64,000 bases of DNA from Carnegiea gigantea (GCA_029747015.1 JAKOGI010000832.1:62001-126000), one strand, 5' to 3'; shown: positions 45,608 to 57,772, numbered from the stretch's first letter. Numbers and translations: made by a program. The notes: generated by a model not told the origin, from the letters alone.

Positions 45608-47214
45608 TGTAACGCCCCCAAATTAAACATGTTTCACTGCTTTTATTTTCCTTAATAAATCCTTTAATTATAATCTAGACAACCCAATGATAGGGGCATT
45701 CCTGCCGTCTAAAAGGACAAGGCTTGAAACATAAGTGCTATCAATAACAGAGTTAAGCATTACTTCAATCATACACATACACACCTGATCAATCCATATA
45801 TAATCAACTGTTGACCAACATAAGGTTTTTACACTACAGTAAAAACAATTCACCATGTAATCTGCATCTCCATTCACTGAAGATTTCAATATACAGCTCT
45901 AAAAATATGCATACATGGTATCAGTGTTAATCCATTCAGATTCCCTTGCTCAACTTATTCTCTTCTGCTGGTTTACTAGCATGAAGACGATTCTCTGAGC
46001 ATTGCCTAAAACAAAACATGAAAAACATTTCGAACTGTGAGTCAAAGCTCAGTATATACATTCCTGTATTGTTAAATGATCATTGAAACACTGGTTGGGC
46101 TCGCTTTGTAATTCATTTTAAGTTAAAACAGTGAATGAGATGAATGTAAAACTGCATTGCTAGTCATTATCTGATAGTGAACTCCTTGATACTGTTACGA
46201 TCTATGAATAGGTGTACACCTACCAAGCCGATCGGGGGACCTGGACTGAAGCCGCGTGGGTAACTAAAGCGCGAATGCTCTATAGATGATAACTGGCAGG
46301 GTCACTAATTAAATGATAAATCACTATGTAAACTGATTCATTGATGTACTTACCGAAACATGATAACTTTGAAAAATACACTCTGATTTCTAAAGATATA
46401 GGCAACGAATGTACCTGAAGTCTTTAAAATGATATTTCACGAGCAATGGAAACGATAGACTAGGCCCCATTTCTGTTTAAGGAATATAATTATAGATAAA
46501 TTTAGTTAGTAAATCATGTTCATTGACATAATTTATAACTTTAATGGAAGTAGATTAATTAAAAAGGCTTCTACAATTCCAATAATTCAATATAAGGTAT
46601 GTTAAACCAAGATGATCTGAAAAAGAAATCAGTTAGGGTTATTGAACTTGAAATATAACAAATTGAAACCAAATAGATCACATTGGAATGATTGAGCTGA
46701 TAACGAAAAGATTTCAATTAATATAAATGAAATATGGGTTTCTGATATTTTTGAATTGGATAATGGAAAGTGTAATGCTTCTGAAATGGATCCTCGAAGG
46801 TTTAATGCCATGAGGAGTGTCATGAGGTTTATAAAGGCTCAAATAACCTCTATTGATCCGATAGATACTAATTTGAGTCATTATTGTGCCCACTTCTCAA
46901 ATTTCATTTTCATGCTCACTTCACTCGGTTTTCAAATCCAAGTAAGCTTCGATGCATAATCACACTTGTTGAACTCACTATACTTTGTAATTTTCTTACA
47001 ATACCCATAATTATATAGAAACTTCTGAAAATATTTCCAAATGTCATGATTTCTGTATTTACTCATGTTACCGCTTGATGGTCTGCATTAGAAAATCCAT
47101 ATCTTTCACTCTTGACCTCTAATTGAGATATAAAACCCTAATATGAAAAGCTCATAATTAAGGACACCAAGTATGCTTTCTATAGTAAGGTCCCTAAAAT
47201 TAGGATAGAACACA
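45608..47214 (-). repeat. Chromovirus 5' LTR, 3' portion
   Basis: It ends on the minus strand in TTTGGGGGCGTTACA next to the PBS. It keeps the ~577 bp missing from the 3' LTR. It is interrupted by SIRE-2 at the ACACA duplication and continues at 57778. Confidence 0.8.
47210..47214 (+). repeat. Target site duplication, left (SIRE-2)
   Basis: ACACA before TGTTGAATTTAGG. The partner is 57773-57777. The sister LTR shows the single unoccupied copy at 28232-28236. Confidence 0.88.
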
Positions 47215-48911
47215 TGTTGAATTTAGGAGTACTTATCCGCAAGAGGGGGGTGAATTGTGGTGTTCGATTTTCGCGTACTTACTGACAAACACCCTCCTGA
47301 TTGCAGAGGTTGTTCTTGAATTACAAACAACCTTCTGACTTGTTTGCACCAGATGTTTTCAATTTGCTCAAAGGCGAAAATCAACAAGATAAATGCGGAA
47401 ATAAAGCACACACAATTTTTTCGTGGAAAACACCTCTAGCCCAACTGAGGTGTGAAAAACTACGACCTACCTCGTGTAAGATTTAACCACTTTCACTAAC
47501 GGGCTTCACACGTTACAAATGTAACACACCTTGTTACAACTTGCAACCACGTAACCTTCTTTTCTAAGAAAGGTTACACCACGTTCAAATCTCACCAGAT
47601 TGGACACGTCCAAAGTCCACACGACTGAGGACCACTCACTCACTTTTCTGATCCAAGATCAGGGTTACAAAACACCTTACGGGGGTGCTTCTGATTTAAG
47701 CAGATGTAAGGTACAATGAGGTCCTAGTATGCCAATATCTTGAAAGCTCAGTTTAAACACAACTTGTCTCGGTTTTTCTTTTCTCAAGAGTAGCTCGAAA
47801 AATTCTTCTCACTAGAAAAACCACTTTTGCACTTCTCCCTTTTTGCGTATGTTGTGTATGTTTCTCGTTTTTTCTCCTCTTCTTGAATGGGAGTGAAATG
47901 TTGAGATTTTAAACAAAAAATCCAACGGTCAAAAACAAGGAGAAGTGATAAAATCAGCTATGTTTAGCAAAGAAAGATTTTTGCTTAGCACAAAGAATTC
48001 CAACGGCTAAAAGATCAATGAGGATAGAGTTTTCCCAATATTGTAGGGATTTGATTTTTGGAAGATAAAAGTCTATCTTTTCCCCTTTAAAAATAGCCGT
48101 GAGATACATGGGAAAGAATCTCAGCTTTGAATTTTGAATTAATCACTTCCCAAAGGATAAGAAAGAAATATTTTCGGTTTTGGTAAATATTTTCCAAAAT
48201 CAGTTTTGCAAATCTCCCAAGGGATTTTCATATCAAAAAGATTTTCTACAGCTTAAATTGCTGTCTTGGAATTTTATCAAAATATATTAGAGCTTTTGGC
48301 CAACCAAAATAAGTTTTCCAAAGTAACCGGGTTTGGCCGTTGCAGTTCAGAAACACCCTAGGTACCCTGTTTACAGGGTTGTTCAAACTTGGTGTTCTGA
48401 AGCAAATAGCGCAACCGATTCAAGAGTGGTTAGTTAGAGACTTTTCAAGATTGGCATATTAACAAGAGTCTAAAAAATAAAACCTAAATTACCCAAGACA
48501 TCTTGTTGTAGATCCAGTCATCTTGTTCAAGATGAATACGCTGCCCCAACCACCTAGACCAACCTGTTTGCCAGGTTGTTCTTGTATCGCTTGAGTTCAG
48601 AAAGGCCTGTTTGCTGGATTGTCCTTGAAACACCTAGCCTGTTTGCCAGGTTGTTCTTGTATTGCTTGAGTTCAGAAACTGATCTTAACACACAATCAAC
48701 TCATCGAGGTGGTGTTCTTGACTTGAGCGTGAGTCGTCAAGGTATGAGACCTGTTCTTAAGATTTGTTCTCAACATTCAGCAAACAAGTTAAGATGCATA
48801 TTGAAAATAACAGTGTATACCTGTTTGGAGAACTTTGTTTGGAGCAACATTACTTAAGAGCATTTTACACTTGGGTTTGTTGTCATCAAAACTGAATATA
48901 CTAATTCAACA
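47215..48911 (-). repeat. SIRE-2 3' LTR
   Basis: 1697 bp. It contains a local repeat at about 48562-48680, where CCTGTTTGCCAGGTTGTTC-type units followed by TTGTAT(C/T)GCTTGAGTTC recur. Confidence 0.9.
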
Positions 48912-48925
48912 ATTTCCCCCTTTTT
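48912..48925 (-). promoter_or_regulatory. SIRE-2 polypurine tract
   Basis: On the minus strand AAAAAGGGGGAAAT precedes the LTR. A second AAAAGGGGGAA lies near 49056-49066. Confidence 0.75.
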
Positions 48926-49188
48926 GATGATGACAAACCAAGTGTCCATATTGATAAAAAAAAATTTAATGCTGATAGGGATCCACGTAGGTACAAGGAG
49001 TTAGTCAGGGTCAGGTTCATTCGTCACACTTTGTCAATAGGTTACACTATTCTTCCCCCTTTTGGCATCATTAAAAAAACAAGAACAACAGGACGGTTGC
49101 AAGAAAAGCATATAAAGCATTGCAAATAGATATTTCATTGCAAAAAAAACAGTACAATGCCAAACCAACAAAAAATAGATATTGACAA
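48926..49188 (-). other. SIRE-2 3' untranslated spacer
   Basis: Non-coding, parallel to 33121-33410, with the second PPT-like tract conserved. Confidence 0.55.
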
Positions 49189-51066
49189 TCAGGGAGCAGG
49201 GGGTGGTTTAGTTTGCAGAGGAGGAATGCTGGGGGCAAGGGTGGAGAGAAGGGCAAGCAAATCTTCATGGCGTTTGGCGGAGAGGGCTTGTTCCTCAGCA
49301 AGAGCAGCCTTGACGGCTGAGAGCTCATCCTTGAGGCGAGCATTGTCCTCAAGAACAGCCTCAACCTTGATGGAAGGTTGCCCAGAAACAGGTAGTCGAG
49401 GTGGTCGATGACCCTGTTTGGAGACTGACCCTTCGCCAATCTCATAGCCACACCCTAGCAGGGTGTCAATCCCAATCTCATCAATGATTTGGGCCGCCAC
49501 TCTCCGTGTGAGCAATATCCCAAAGTGCTCAAACACCCTTGTCAGCAGAAACCCATAGCCAAGATCATGTGCCCGGGTGGTGTTCGCAATTCGCCCTATG
49601 TGGCGAATCATAATTGCAGGGAGGTTGATTGGTTCCTCCCGATCCAGTAGGTCCACCAGACATTGATCGAGGGCATCTGCTGAGTTTCGCCCTTGACCTC
49701 GCGGAATTATGTTCTTGATGGTGAACATAAACAGTAGTTGGTGCAGGGAGGTCATTTCACCCTTCTTAACCGAGAGGGGCGTTCTCAGGTCCTGTTTCTG
49801 ACTAAGGCGTTGGGACACCTCAAGGAGCCTGGATGTTGCCAGGGCAGTTTTGTCTTCCCTCACATACACAGCAAAGCCTTGTGAGGGCACACCCAATATT
49901 TTCCAAAGAGTGGGCGCATCAGCCTTAATGTCTTGCCCATTTACCAAACTTGTCACCACCCCTTTAGTGACACTACAGTTGGTGTAAAACTCAGCCAACT
50001 CAGGCACAGAACACCCCAACTGGGTGTTTGCAAACAAGTCGAGCCAGCCTTGGGCTCGCAACTTGCTCAGGAACACCCCCAGACAATGTTCCTCAAAAAA
50101 ACGTATATTCACTACCTTCCCCCTGACGACATTGCGCTTAAGCAATTGTGCATGTTTGTCAGACATAGGAGAGGGAGTGGACTTCTTTGGGCGTTTGGGA
50201 GGAGGAACAGAGGTGGTAGCGTCTGGTAGGGGAGCTGTTCTGGGCTTTCTTTTGAGGGGTGAGCTTGCAGGAGAGGGCTTCATAGCAGGTTTAGAGGTGG
50301 ATTTTGGAGGAGCTTGATCTTCAGAGGACTCGGAGAACACCGGTGTCCCCTGTTTGAAAGAGGTGCTCTCAGAGTCAGAACTCGAGAACTCCTCGGTAGA
50401 AGAAGAGGAAATCTCCTCGATAATTGGAGCAGAGGGTTTGGAGATACGGGGAGCAGATTGAAAAGCAATTCTGGCAGATTTGCGAGAAGGCTTGGAGGAT
50501 TTGGGAGAAGAGGGAGTTTGAGAGGGCTGAGACCTTGGTTGTGGCCTTGTTCTTGGCGTTCTGCTGCGCCTGGCTACTATTTTTACCCTTTTCCTTTTCT
50601 CTCCGGTTTGAGCAACCGAAGTAGTGAGTTCAGCCTCAGGGAGAGAATCCTTCTCCTGACTCTCCTCTGATGTCTCATTTGAATTCCCTCGTAAATCGAC
50701 ATTCAAATCCTCCACACACACGGCGTCAAAAGAGTCTTTCCCTGTTTCTGGCACTGTTTCAGGAAACAGCCCAAAAGAACAGGGTTCGAAATTATCACTA
50801 AACCCTTCAGGGGTTTCCAAGATTTTGTCTTGAGGTCTCGATGGTGCACCCTCCGACTCTACTTTAAAGGGACATGCAATTGACCCCACAAGAAACACCA
50901 ATTCCCTTCCACAATTGAAGGGAATATCGTCCATCCCTATCCCTACTGATTTTAGGGACAAGCTTTTCAGAAATCTGAAAGGCTTGTACAGGATTGGGCG
51001 CGGGGGAGCAGGGATTGAGGACGCACAAACCAGGGCTTTTGAGTTGGAGGTGTGGTTGGAAGCCAT
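49189..51066 (-). CDS. SIRE-2 3' ORF, 625 aa, plant transposon-protein-like domain
   Basis: An uninterrupted frame between pol and the 3' LTR, in sense with pol. Residues 1-75 are weakly conserved. Residues 75-150 are acidic. Residues 155-300 are rich in Ser, Pro and Lys with three basic clusters (GEKRKRVKIVARR, LKRKPR, PKRPKK) that look like nuclear localisation signals. Residues about 305-535 resemble the widespread plant transposon-protein domain: KVVNIRFFEE, AQGWLDLF, ELAEFYTNC, LGVPSQGF, then LHQLLFMFTIKNIIPR and YGFLLTRVFEHFGI. Residues about 565-608 form a predicted coiled coil. SIRE elements are often said to encode an envelope-like protein here. I see no signal peptide, and the hydrophobic stretches at 54-66 and 441-450 are too short to be convincing membrane spans. 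Function is unknown. The intact state despite broken gag-pol is notable. Confidence 0.85.
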   Translation of the reverse strand: MASNHTSNSKALVCASSIPAPPRPILYKPFRFLKSLSLKSVGIGMDDIPFNCGRELVFLVGSIACPFKVESEGAPSRPQDKILETPEGFSDNFEPCSFGLFPETVPETGKDSFDAVCVEDLNVDLRGNSNETSEESQEKDSLPEAELTTSVAQTGEKRKRVKIVARRSRTPRTRPQPRSQPSQTPSSPKSSKPSRKSARIAFQSAPRISKPSAPIIEEISSSSTEEFSSSDSESTSFKQGTPVFSESSEDQAPPKSTSKPAMKPSPASSPLKRKPRTAPLPDATTSVPPPKRPKKSTPSPMSDKHAQLLKRNVVRGKVVNIRFFEEHCLGVFLSKLRAQGWLDLFANTQLGCSVPELAEFYTNCSVTKGVVTSLVNGQDIKADAPTLWKILGVPSQGFAVYVREDKTALATSRLLEVSQRLSQKQDLRTPLSVKKGEMTSLHQLLFMFTIKNIIPRGQGRNSADALDQCLVDLLDREEPINLPAIMIRHIGRIANTTRAHDLGYGFLLTRVFEHFGILLTRRVAAQIIDEIGIDTLLGCGYEIGEGSVSKQGHRPPRLPVSGQPSIKVEAVLEDNARLKDELSAVKAALAEEQALSAKRHEDLLALLSTLAPSIPPLQTKPPPAP

Positions 51067-51554
51067 TGTTGCTAGAGGAGAGAGATTAGGGTTTTAGGCT
51101 GTTTGCGGGGTTTGTTTCTGAAAAGAAGAACTGAGAACAGGGCATTTAAAGCGAGAGAGAGGGCACCCTAAAAACTTTTAAAGATCTCTTGATTTGCAAC
51201 GGGTGAGAACATTAAAAGCGTGTGCCTTGGGAAGGAGGGAGGTTTAAAGAGAACACATTCCCATACGCATTGAACAACCAAGGGACGTACCTGTTCTTTC
51301 CGCTCGATCAAGATACCTGCCTGTTCTTTGCCGTTTGATTTTGACTCATTTGAACTGGGGGTGGCAGAGTTGCTCCAGTGACCCTTAGTACATCCCCCTT
51401 ATGCTGCACTCTTTTAAAAAACACGCAATTCGAGTGTATGCACTCATTGTACATAAATCACATCAGTTGCTAATGAGATTTGCAAATAAGGGGAGAGAAC
51501 AAGGTGTAGAGGTTGTTTTTACCAAACCTAGTTCACGTCTTGGAAACAAGTATC
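51067..51554 (-). other. Spacer between SIRE-2 pol and its 3' ORF
   Basis: Non-coding, AG-rich just upstream of the 3' ORF start. I see no recognisable gene. Confidence 0.6.
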
Positions 51555-54289
51555 TCAGGGTGTTCTTACCAACCCTAGTTCCAGTCTAGTTTTTTCAAAT
51601 TGATCTCTAGCTAGTGCCTTAGTGAATATATCAGCAATTTGATTTTCCGTTGTGCAAAAATTCATAGAAATTAAACCCTTTTCAACATTATCTCTCAAGA
51701 AATGATGTCAAATGTCAATATGCTTTGTTCTTTTATGTTGACATGGATTTTTGGCAATGTTAATTGCACTTGTGTTATCACAAAAAATAGGAATGCATCC
51801 AGTGTCAACACAAAAGTCCTTAAGCTGTTGTCTTATCCACAACAGTTGAGCACAACATGAAGCTGCTGCAACATATTCAGCTTCTGCTGTGGACATGGCA
51901 ACTGAATGTTGCTTCTTGGTAGCCCAAGATACCAAACAAGGTCCAAGAAAGTGAGCCATACCTGAGGTACTCTTTCTATCAACTAGGAATCCAGCGTAGT
52001 CAGCGTCAGCATATCCAACAAGATCAAAATTGCAACCTCCAGGATACCATAAAGCTAAATTGGGTGTATGTTTCAAATATCTTAGCATCCGTTTAATAGC
52101 TTTAAGATGAGTCTCTTTAGGGCAAGACTGAAAACGGGCACATAAACCGACACTGAAAACAATGTCGGGCTTACTAGCAGTAAGGTATAAGAGCGGCCCT
52201 ATCATGCCCCTATAGAGTTTATCCTCAACTAAGGGACTCCCATCATCCATTACCAACTTAGTAGAAGGAGAAATGGGAGTATCAATGGGCTTGGCCGACT
52301 CCATCCTAAAACGCTTAAGTAGTTCCTTAATATACTTTTGTTGATGGATCATGGTGCCGTTTGGAGTTTGCTTGATTTGTAAGCCTAAGAAAAAGTTAAG
52401 CTCACCCATCATGCTCATCTCAAACTCACTCCTCATCATATTTGAAAATTCATTGCATAAATCATGATGAGTTGCACCAAATATAATGTCATCAACATAT
52501 ATTTGGACAATCAATAATGTTCCCCCTTAGATTTTAGAAACAAGGTATTGTCTACCTTGCCTCTTCTAAAATTATTTTCAAGTAAAAAACTTGACAAACA
52601 TTCATACCAAGCTCTAGGAGCTTGTTTTAAACCATAAAGAGCTTTGTCAAGTTTGAAAACATGGTTAGGAAATTCACTGTTTTCAAAACCAGGGGGTTGT
52701 TTGACATACACCTCTTCTTTAAGGTATCCGTTTAGGAATGCACTTTTCACGTCCATTTGATATAGCTTGATTTCCATATGAGCTGCAAAGGCTATTAGGA
52801 TTCGAATAGCCTCAATTCTAGCAACTGGTGCAAAGGTTTCTTCATAATCGATCCCTTCTTCTTGGTTATACCCTTGAACAACCAGCCATGCCTTGTTCCT
52901 AGTGATTGTTCCTGACTCATCCAGTTCGTTTCGGAACACCCACTTGGTTCCAATGATTGTTCTCTCTACAGGTTTAGGTACCAGGTGCCATACTCTGTTT
53001 CTTTCAAATTGATGGAGCTCTTCTTGCATTGCCGTGATCCAATCGGAATCTGCAAGAGCTTCATTCACATTCTTTGGCTCAATGTTAGAGAGAAAAGCAT
53101 AGAAAGCACAAAAATTCTTAAGCTTAGACCTAGTTTGCACTCCACTATTAATATCAGACAGAATTTGATCAAGGGGGTGTGAACTATGGTGCTTCCATGG
53201 TCGTGAAGTAAGTGGATCCATAGACACATGCTCTACTCTAGCCAGAATATTTGGAGAATCAGGCTCACGAACACCTCCTGAGCCTGTTTTTGCACCTGTT
53301 TGTAAGCCTGTTCCTGAAGAACATGGTCCCGAACAGGGTTCAACGGTGTTTCCCCCTGTTTGGTGTTCACCTTGCCTGCCGTTTTGAGGAATAACTTCTG
53401 GGCCTGTTGTCTCCATGGTGTTCTTACATTGTCTCTCATGGAGCAACACTTCTTTTCGAACAAGACCTAATTTAAATTCTTCCTCCTGTGCATTATTCTC
53501 ACTCAACGAGTTAGATTCGTCAAAAAGCACATGCACACTTTCCTCAACGCACAAGGTTCTTTTGTTAAAAACTTTGTATGCCTTACTGTGAGAGGAATAA
53601 CCGAGAAATATTGCCTCATCACTCCTGGGATCAAACTTTCCTAAAGCATCCTTCCCATTATTATGCACAAAACACCTACAACCGAATGTTCTTAAATGCA
53701 TAATGTTGGGCTTTCTACCTTTGAAGAGTTCGTAGGGAGTTTTGTTCAAAAGAGTGAGACTTGCATGATCTAGTCTCTTGTGCCAGAGCATTATATCATC
53801 ATTTAAAGCGCTCAAACAAGTCAGGTTGTTTTGGGGAAGTGTGGAAATACATACTTTGTAAACATTTTTATAACGCTTCCCCTTCAATACAACGTCTCCT
53901 GTGTTGGCATTGATAACCAAGCAATGTGTTCGTGAGAACACCACTAGATTGTTCTTGTCACACAGTTGGGACACACTTAGTAAATTATGCTTTAAACCAT
54001 CAACTAAGTGCACATTATCAATTGAGTGGGAGAGAGTTTTACCAATGCTACCTATACCGACAATTGTCCCAGACTTGCCGTTTCCAAAAGCCACGGTCCC
54101 ACCGGTTGAAGCCGTAAGTGAGAGAAAGTTTGATTTTTCTCCGGTCATATGCCGCGAACACCCACTATCAACATACTACAGCTGCTTGTTTTCAAGGTTA
54201 TTTTCTGAGCTATTTGCCAGGGTGTTTCTTACCCTATTTGCTGGGTTGTTTGCGGGGTTGTTCTCTCTCACTTCAGCCTGCAAAACAAA
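51555..54289 (-). pseudogene. SIRE-2 pol with integrase core deleted in frame
   Basis: Protease [11 protein letters not shown] (about 54165) is preceded by a TAG where SIRE-1 has Trp. The 545-codon frame 54148-52511 runs from protease into the integrase finger ([17 protein letters not shown]), then directly to TPYELFKG. About 590 bp present in SIRE-1 is missing, including all three catalytic acidic residues, yet the frame is kept. RT follows with [10 protein letters not shown] and [12 protein letters not shown] one-base loss near 52515 (KGEHY) shifts into 52514-51708, which has YVDD, YADADYAGF and STAEAEY and ends at a TGA where SIRE-1 has Arg (HIDIR), a CGA-to-TGA change. The remaining C-terminus reads to a normal stop at 51555. 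Confidence 0.86.
53742..53752 (-). other. Integrase deletion junction in SIRE-2
   Basis: The two SIRE-1 sequences that flank the missing part both read LNK (TTATTCAACAT near 37840 and TTGTTTAACAAA near 38430). The SIRE-2 join TTGTTCAAAAG mixes them, as expected for a deletion between short direct repeats. Confidence 0.75.
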
Positions 54290-56022
54290 TCAAGGGTTAG
54301 TTTTGGGAACCCAGATCCACTTGGGCCCCATTCTTTTAGACAAATAACGCTCATCTTTCCTAATCCAGATTTGTTTCACATACCTTTCATTCTTTTCAAT
54401 GGCATACCTTCTTGAAGGACATGAATATTGATAGTGACAAGTTTTACCATAATGAAAGCAAACAATGTTTTCAGGTAATCCCACATACTTTCTATGGATT
54501 GGGTAAATGGTTCGTTTAGGCTTATATCCAAGTCCCTTTTTGTTTCAACTGTGGTGAGTGTTTAACCAATTCAATGCTCTTGAGGACTTGTTCCAACGCT
54601 TGGTTGTGACAAGCTTGGTTTCCAGGTTTTCTATATTAGTATGCAAGCTCTTGTTCTCTTCGAGCAAAGACTCAACCATTCCTTCCACCTCAAGGAGTTT
54701 TTCCTCCACTCAAGAATAATCTCCCTCTTTTATAAAGAGGTTTTCCTTGAGCGTGTTAATATTTTCATATAAGCCCAGTTTTTCATTTTTAAGGGTTTCA
54801 TTTTCAAGTTCTAGGTCTCAGACATCTCGTTTCAATTCAGCACAAGTATCCATCAAGGTATACAAAGGTTCTTCGAGAGTTGCTTTATTGAGACCACGTA
54901 CCTTGTTCTTGAGATCAGTCAAGCTGTTTGTGGATTCATCATCTGAGTCTGAGTCACTTTGTGCCATGAGAGCTACAGCATCTCCTTCACTTTCAGATTC
55001 ACCTTCATCCTCAGAAGAGTCTCCCCAGGCAGCAAGCATAGCCTTCGAGAATCTTTTGCCTGAGGTGTTCACAGGTTGTTTTCGAACCTGTTTTCTGGGT
55101 TGTTCGAACTCCTGCTCTTCTCGAAGCAGAGGGCAGTTTTTCATAAGGTGATCTGGTTTGCCACATTTAAAACACCCTGTGAACTGTTCTCGGGGGTGTT
55201 TCTGGATTTACTGAAGTCCTTTCTTTTGCTGTTTTCTTTGACCTTTTTGAAGAATTTCTTGAACTTTCGTGTCATTAAGGCCATCTCTTCATCCTCAAGG
55301 TCAGAGTCATCATCCTCTTGTGCTTTCAAGGCAAGCCCATGATCCTTCTTCTGCTCCTCCTTTTGTTGTGAGTTCTTTCTGAGTTCATAGGTTTGAAGAT
55401 TGCCAATCAACTCGTCGAGGGTGATCTTGTTCATGTCTTTAGCTTCTTGGATGGCTGTCACCTTCGCTTCCCAAGACCGAGGCAAAATCCTTAGAATCTT
55501 CCTCACCAGCTCTTCTGTGGTGAAGGATTTTCCCAGGGATTTTAGCTCGTTTGTTATGTGGGTGAAGCGTGTGTACATATCCATCACGTTCTCACGATCA
55601 CCCATATCAAACAACTCATATTGCCTCATGAGTAGCTCAATACGTGACTGTTTGACTTGACTTGTTCCTTCATGAGCTACTTAGAGGGCATTCCATATCT
55701 CCTGGGCTGACTCACACTCCGAGATATGTGTATATTCATCTGGACCTAGGCCAAAATATAATAGCTTCTTGGCCTTGGCATTCTTTTCCATTTTCTTATA
55801 GTTTTCAGCATCAAACTCTATGGGTTCCTTGGGAACCTTCTTACCATCTTCAAGCACCTTGGTGGGAACAAGGGGCCCGTTCTTGATGAGCATCCATAAC
55901 TCATAATCTTCTGCCTGAATATAGTTCTCCATCCTATTCTTCCACCAACTATAATGTTGGCCGTTGAAATAGGGTGGCCGAGTAATGAATTGCCCTTCAA
56001 GAATTCCTTGTGGTGTACTCAT
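54290..56022 (-). pseudogene. SIRE-2 gag (stops and shifts)
   Basis: Starts MSTPQGILEGQ at 56022, with YSWWKNRMENYI. A stop after IWNAL (CAA-to-TAA against SIRE-1) falls at 55681. The central part 55629-55141 has MRQYELFDM, the DMNKITLDELIGNL segment and the basic KKFFKKVKENSKRK, then shifts in the first zinc knuckle. Acidic repeats follow at 55144-54818. The coiled coil is broken by further changes. The second knuckle at 54484-54400 has one Cys changed to Tyr (CFHYGKTCHYQYSC). It ends WIWVPKTNP then UGA, exactly as SIRE-1. Confidence 0.83.
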
Positions 56023-56065
56023 CTTCAGAATCTCTCAAGGTGTTAGCCCTTTTGTGAGAGAACTT

Positions 56066-56077
56066 GCTCTGATACCT
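56066..56077 (-). promoter_or_regulatory. SIRE-2 primer-binding site
   Basis: On the minus strand AGGTATCAGAGC, two bases inside the 5' LTR. It is the initiator-Met core with one mismatch at its first base. Confidence 0.75.
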
Positions 56078-56079
56078 CT

Positions 56080-57772
56080 TGTTGAATTTAGGAGTACTTA
56101 CCCACAAGGGGGGTGAATTGTGGTGTTCGATTTTTGCGTACTTACTGACAAACACCCTCCTGATTGCAGAGGTTGTTCTTGAATTACAAACAACCTTCTG
56201 ACTTGTTTGCACCAGATGTTTTCAATTTGCTCAAAGGCGAAAATCAATAAGATAAATGCGGAAATAAAGCACACACAATTTTTCCGTGGAAAACACCTCT
56301 AGCCCAACTGAGGTGTGAAAAACCACGATCTACCTCATGTAGGATTTAACCACTTTCACTAACAGGCTTCACACATTACAAATGTAACACACCTTGTTAC
56401 AACTTGCAACCACGTAACCTTCTTTTCTAAGAAAGGTTACACCACGTCCAAATCTCACCAGATTGGACACGTCCAAAGTCCACACGACTGAGGACCACTC
56501 ACTCACTTTTCTGATCCAAGATCAGGGTTACAAAACACCTTACGGGGGTGCTTCTGATTTAAGCAGATGTAAGGTACAATGAGGTCCTAGTATGCCAATA
56601 TCTTGAAAGCTCAGCTTAAACACAACTTGTCTCGGTTTTTCTTTTCTCAAGAGTGGCTCGAAAAATTCTTCTCACTAGAAAAACCACTTTTGCACTTCTC
56701 CCTTTTTGCGTATGTTGTGTATGTTTCTCGTTTTTTCTCCTCTTTTGAATGGGAGTGAAATGTTGAGATTTTAAACAAAAAATCCAACGGTCAAAAACAA
56801 GGAGAAGTGATAAAATCAGCTATGTTTAGCAAAGAAAGATTTTTGCTTAGCACAAAGAATTCCAACGGCTAAAAGATCAATGAGGATAGAGTTTTCCCAA
56901 TATTGTAGGGATTTGATTTTTGGAAGATAAAAGTCTATCTTTTCCCCTTTAAAAATAGCCGTGAGATACATGGGAAAGAATCTTAGCTTTGAATTTTGAA
57001 TTAATCACTTCCCAAAGGATAAGAAAGAAATATTTTCGGTTTTGGTAAATATTTTCCAAAATCAGTTTTGCAAATCTCCCAAGGGATTTTCATATCAAAA
57101 GATTTTCTACAGCTTAAATTGCTGTCTTGGAATTTTATCAAAATATATTAGAGCTTTTGGCCAACCAAAATAAGTTTTCCAAAGTAACCGGGTTTGGCCG
57201 TTGCAGTTCAGAAACACCCTAGGTAGCCTGTTTACAGGGTTGTTCAAACTTGGTGTTCTGAAGCAAATAGCGCAACCGATTCAAGAGTGGTTAGTTAGAG
57301 ACTTTTCAAGATTGGCATATTAACAAGAGTCTAAAAAATAAAACCTAAATTACCCAAGACATCTTGTTGTAGATCCAGTCATCTTGTTCAAGATGAATAC
57401 GCTGCCCCAACCACTTAGACCAACCTGTTTGCCAGGTTGTTCTTGTATTGCTTGAGTTCAGAAAGGCCTGTTTGCTAGATTGTCCTTGAAACACCTAGCC
57501 TGTTTGCCAGGTTGTTCTTGTATTGCTTGAGTTCAGAAACTGATCTTAACACACAATCAACTCATCGAGGTGGTGTTCTTGACTTGAGCGTGAGTCGTCA
57601 AGGTATGAGACCTGTTCTTAAGACTTGTTCTCAGCATTCAGCAAACAAGTTAAGATGCATATTGAAAATAATAGTGTATGCCTGTTTGGAGAACTTTGTT
57701 TAGAACAATATTACTTAAGAGCATTTTACACTTGGGTTTGTTGTCATCAAAACTGAATATACTAATTCAACA
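56080..57772 (-). repeat. SIRE-2 5' LTR
   Basis: 1693 bp, the partner of 47215-48911. A triple CCTGTTTGC.AGGTTGTTC-type repeat near 57425-57530 is shared with the other LTR. Confidence 0.9.

Larger units (their letters stand above)
47215..57772 (-). mobile_element. SIRE-2: SIRE-type Ty1/copia element with intact 3' ORF
   Basis: 10558 bp, inserted in the chromovirus 5' LTR with a perfect ACACA duplication. LTRs at 47215-48911 and 56080-57772 end in TGTTGAATT/ATTCAACA. It has the same gene order as SIRE-1 but a diverged LTR, so it is a second subfamily. The LTR pair differs at about 27 positions by eye (about 1.6%). Gag and pol are broken. The integrase core is missing by an in-frame deletion. 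The 3' ORF is complete. Confidence 0.88.

Noticed and set aside
49189..51066. Calling the SIRE 3' ORF an envelope gene
   Set aside because: No signal peptide, transmembrane span or fusion-like segment is visible. The label would rest on position only.
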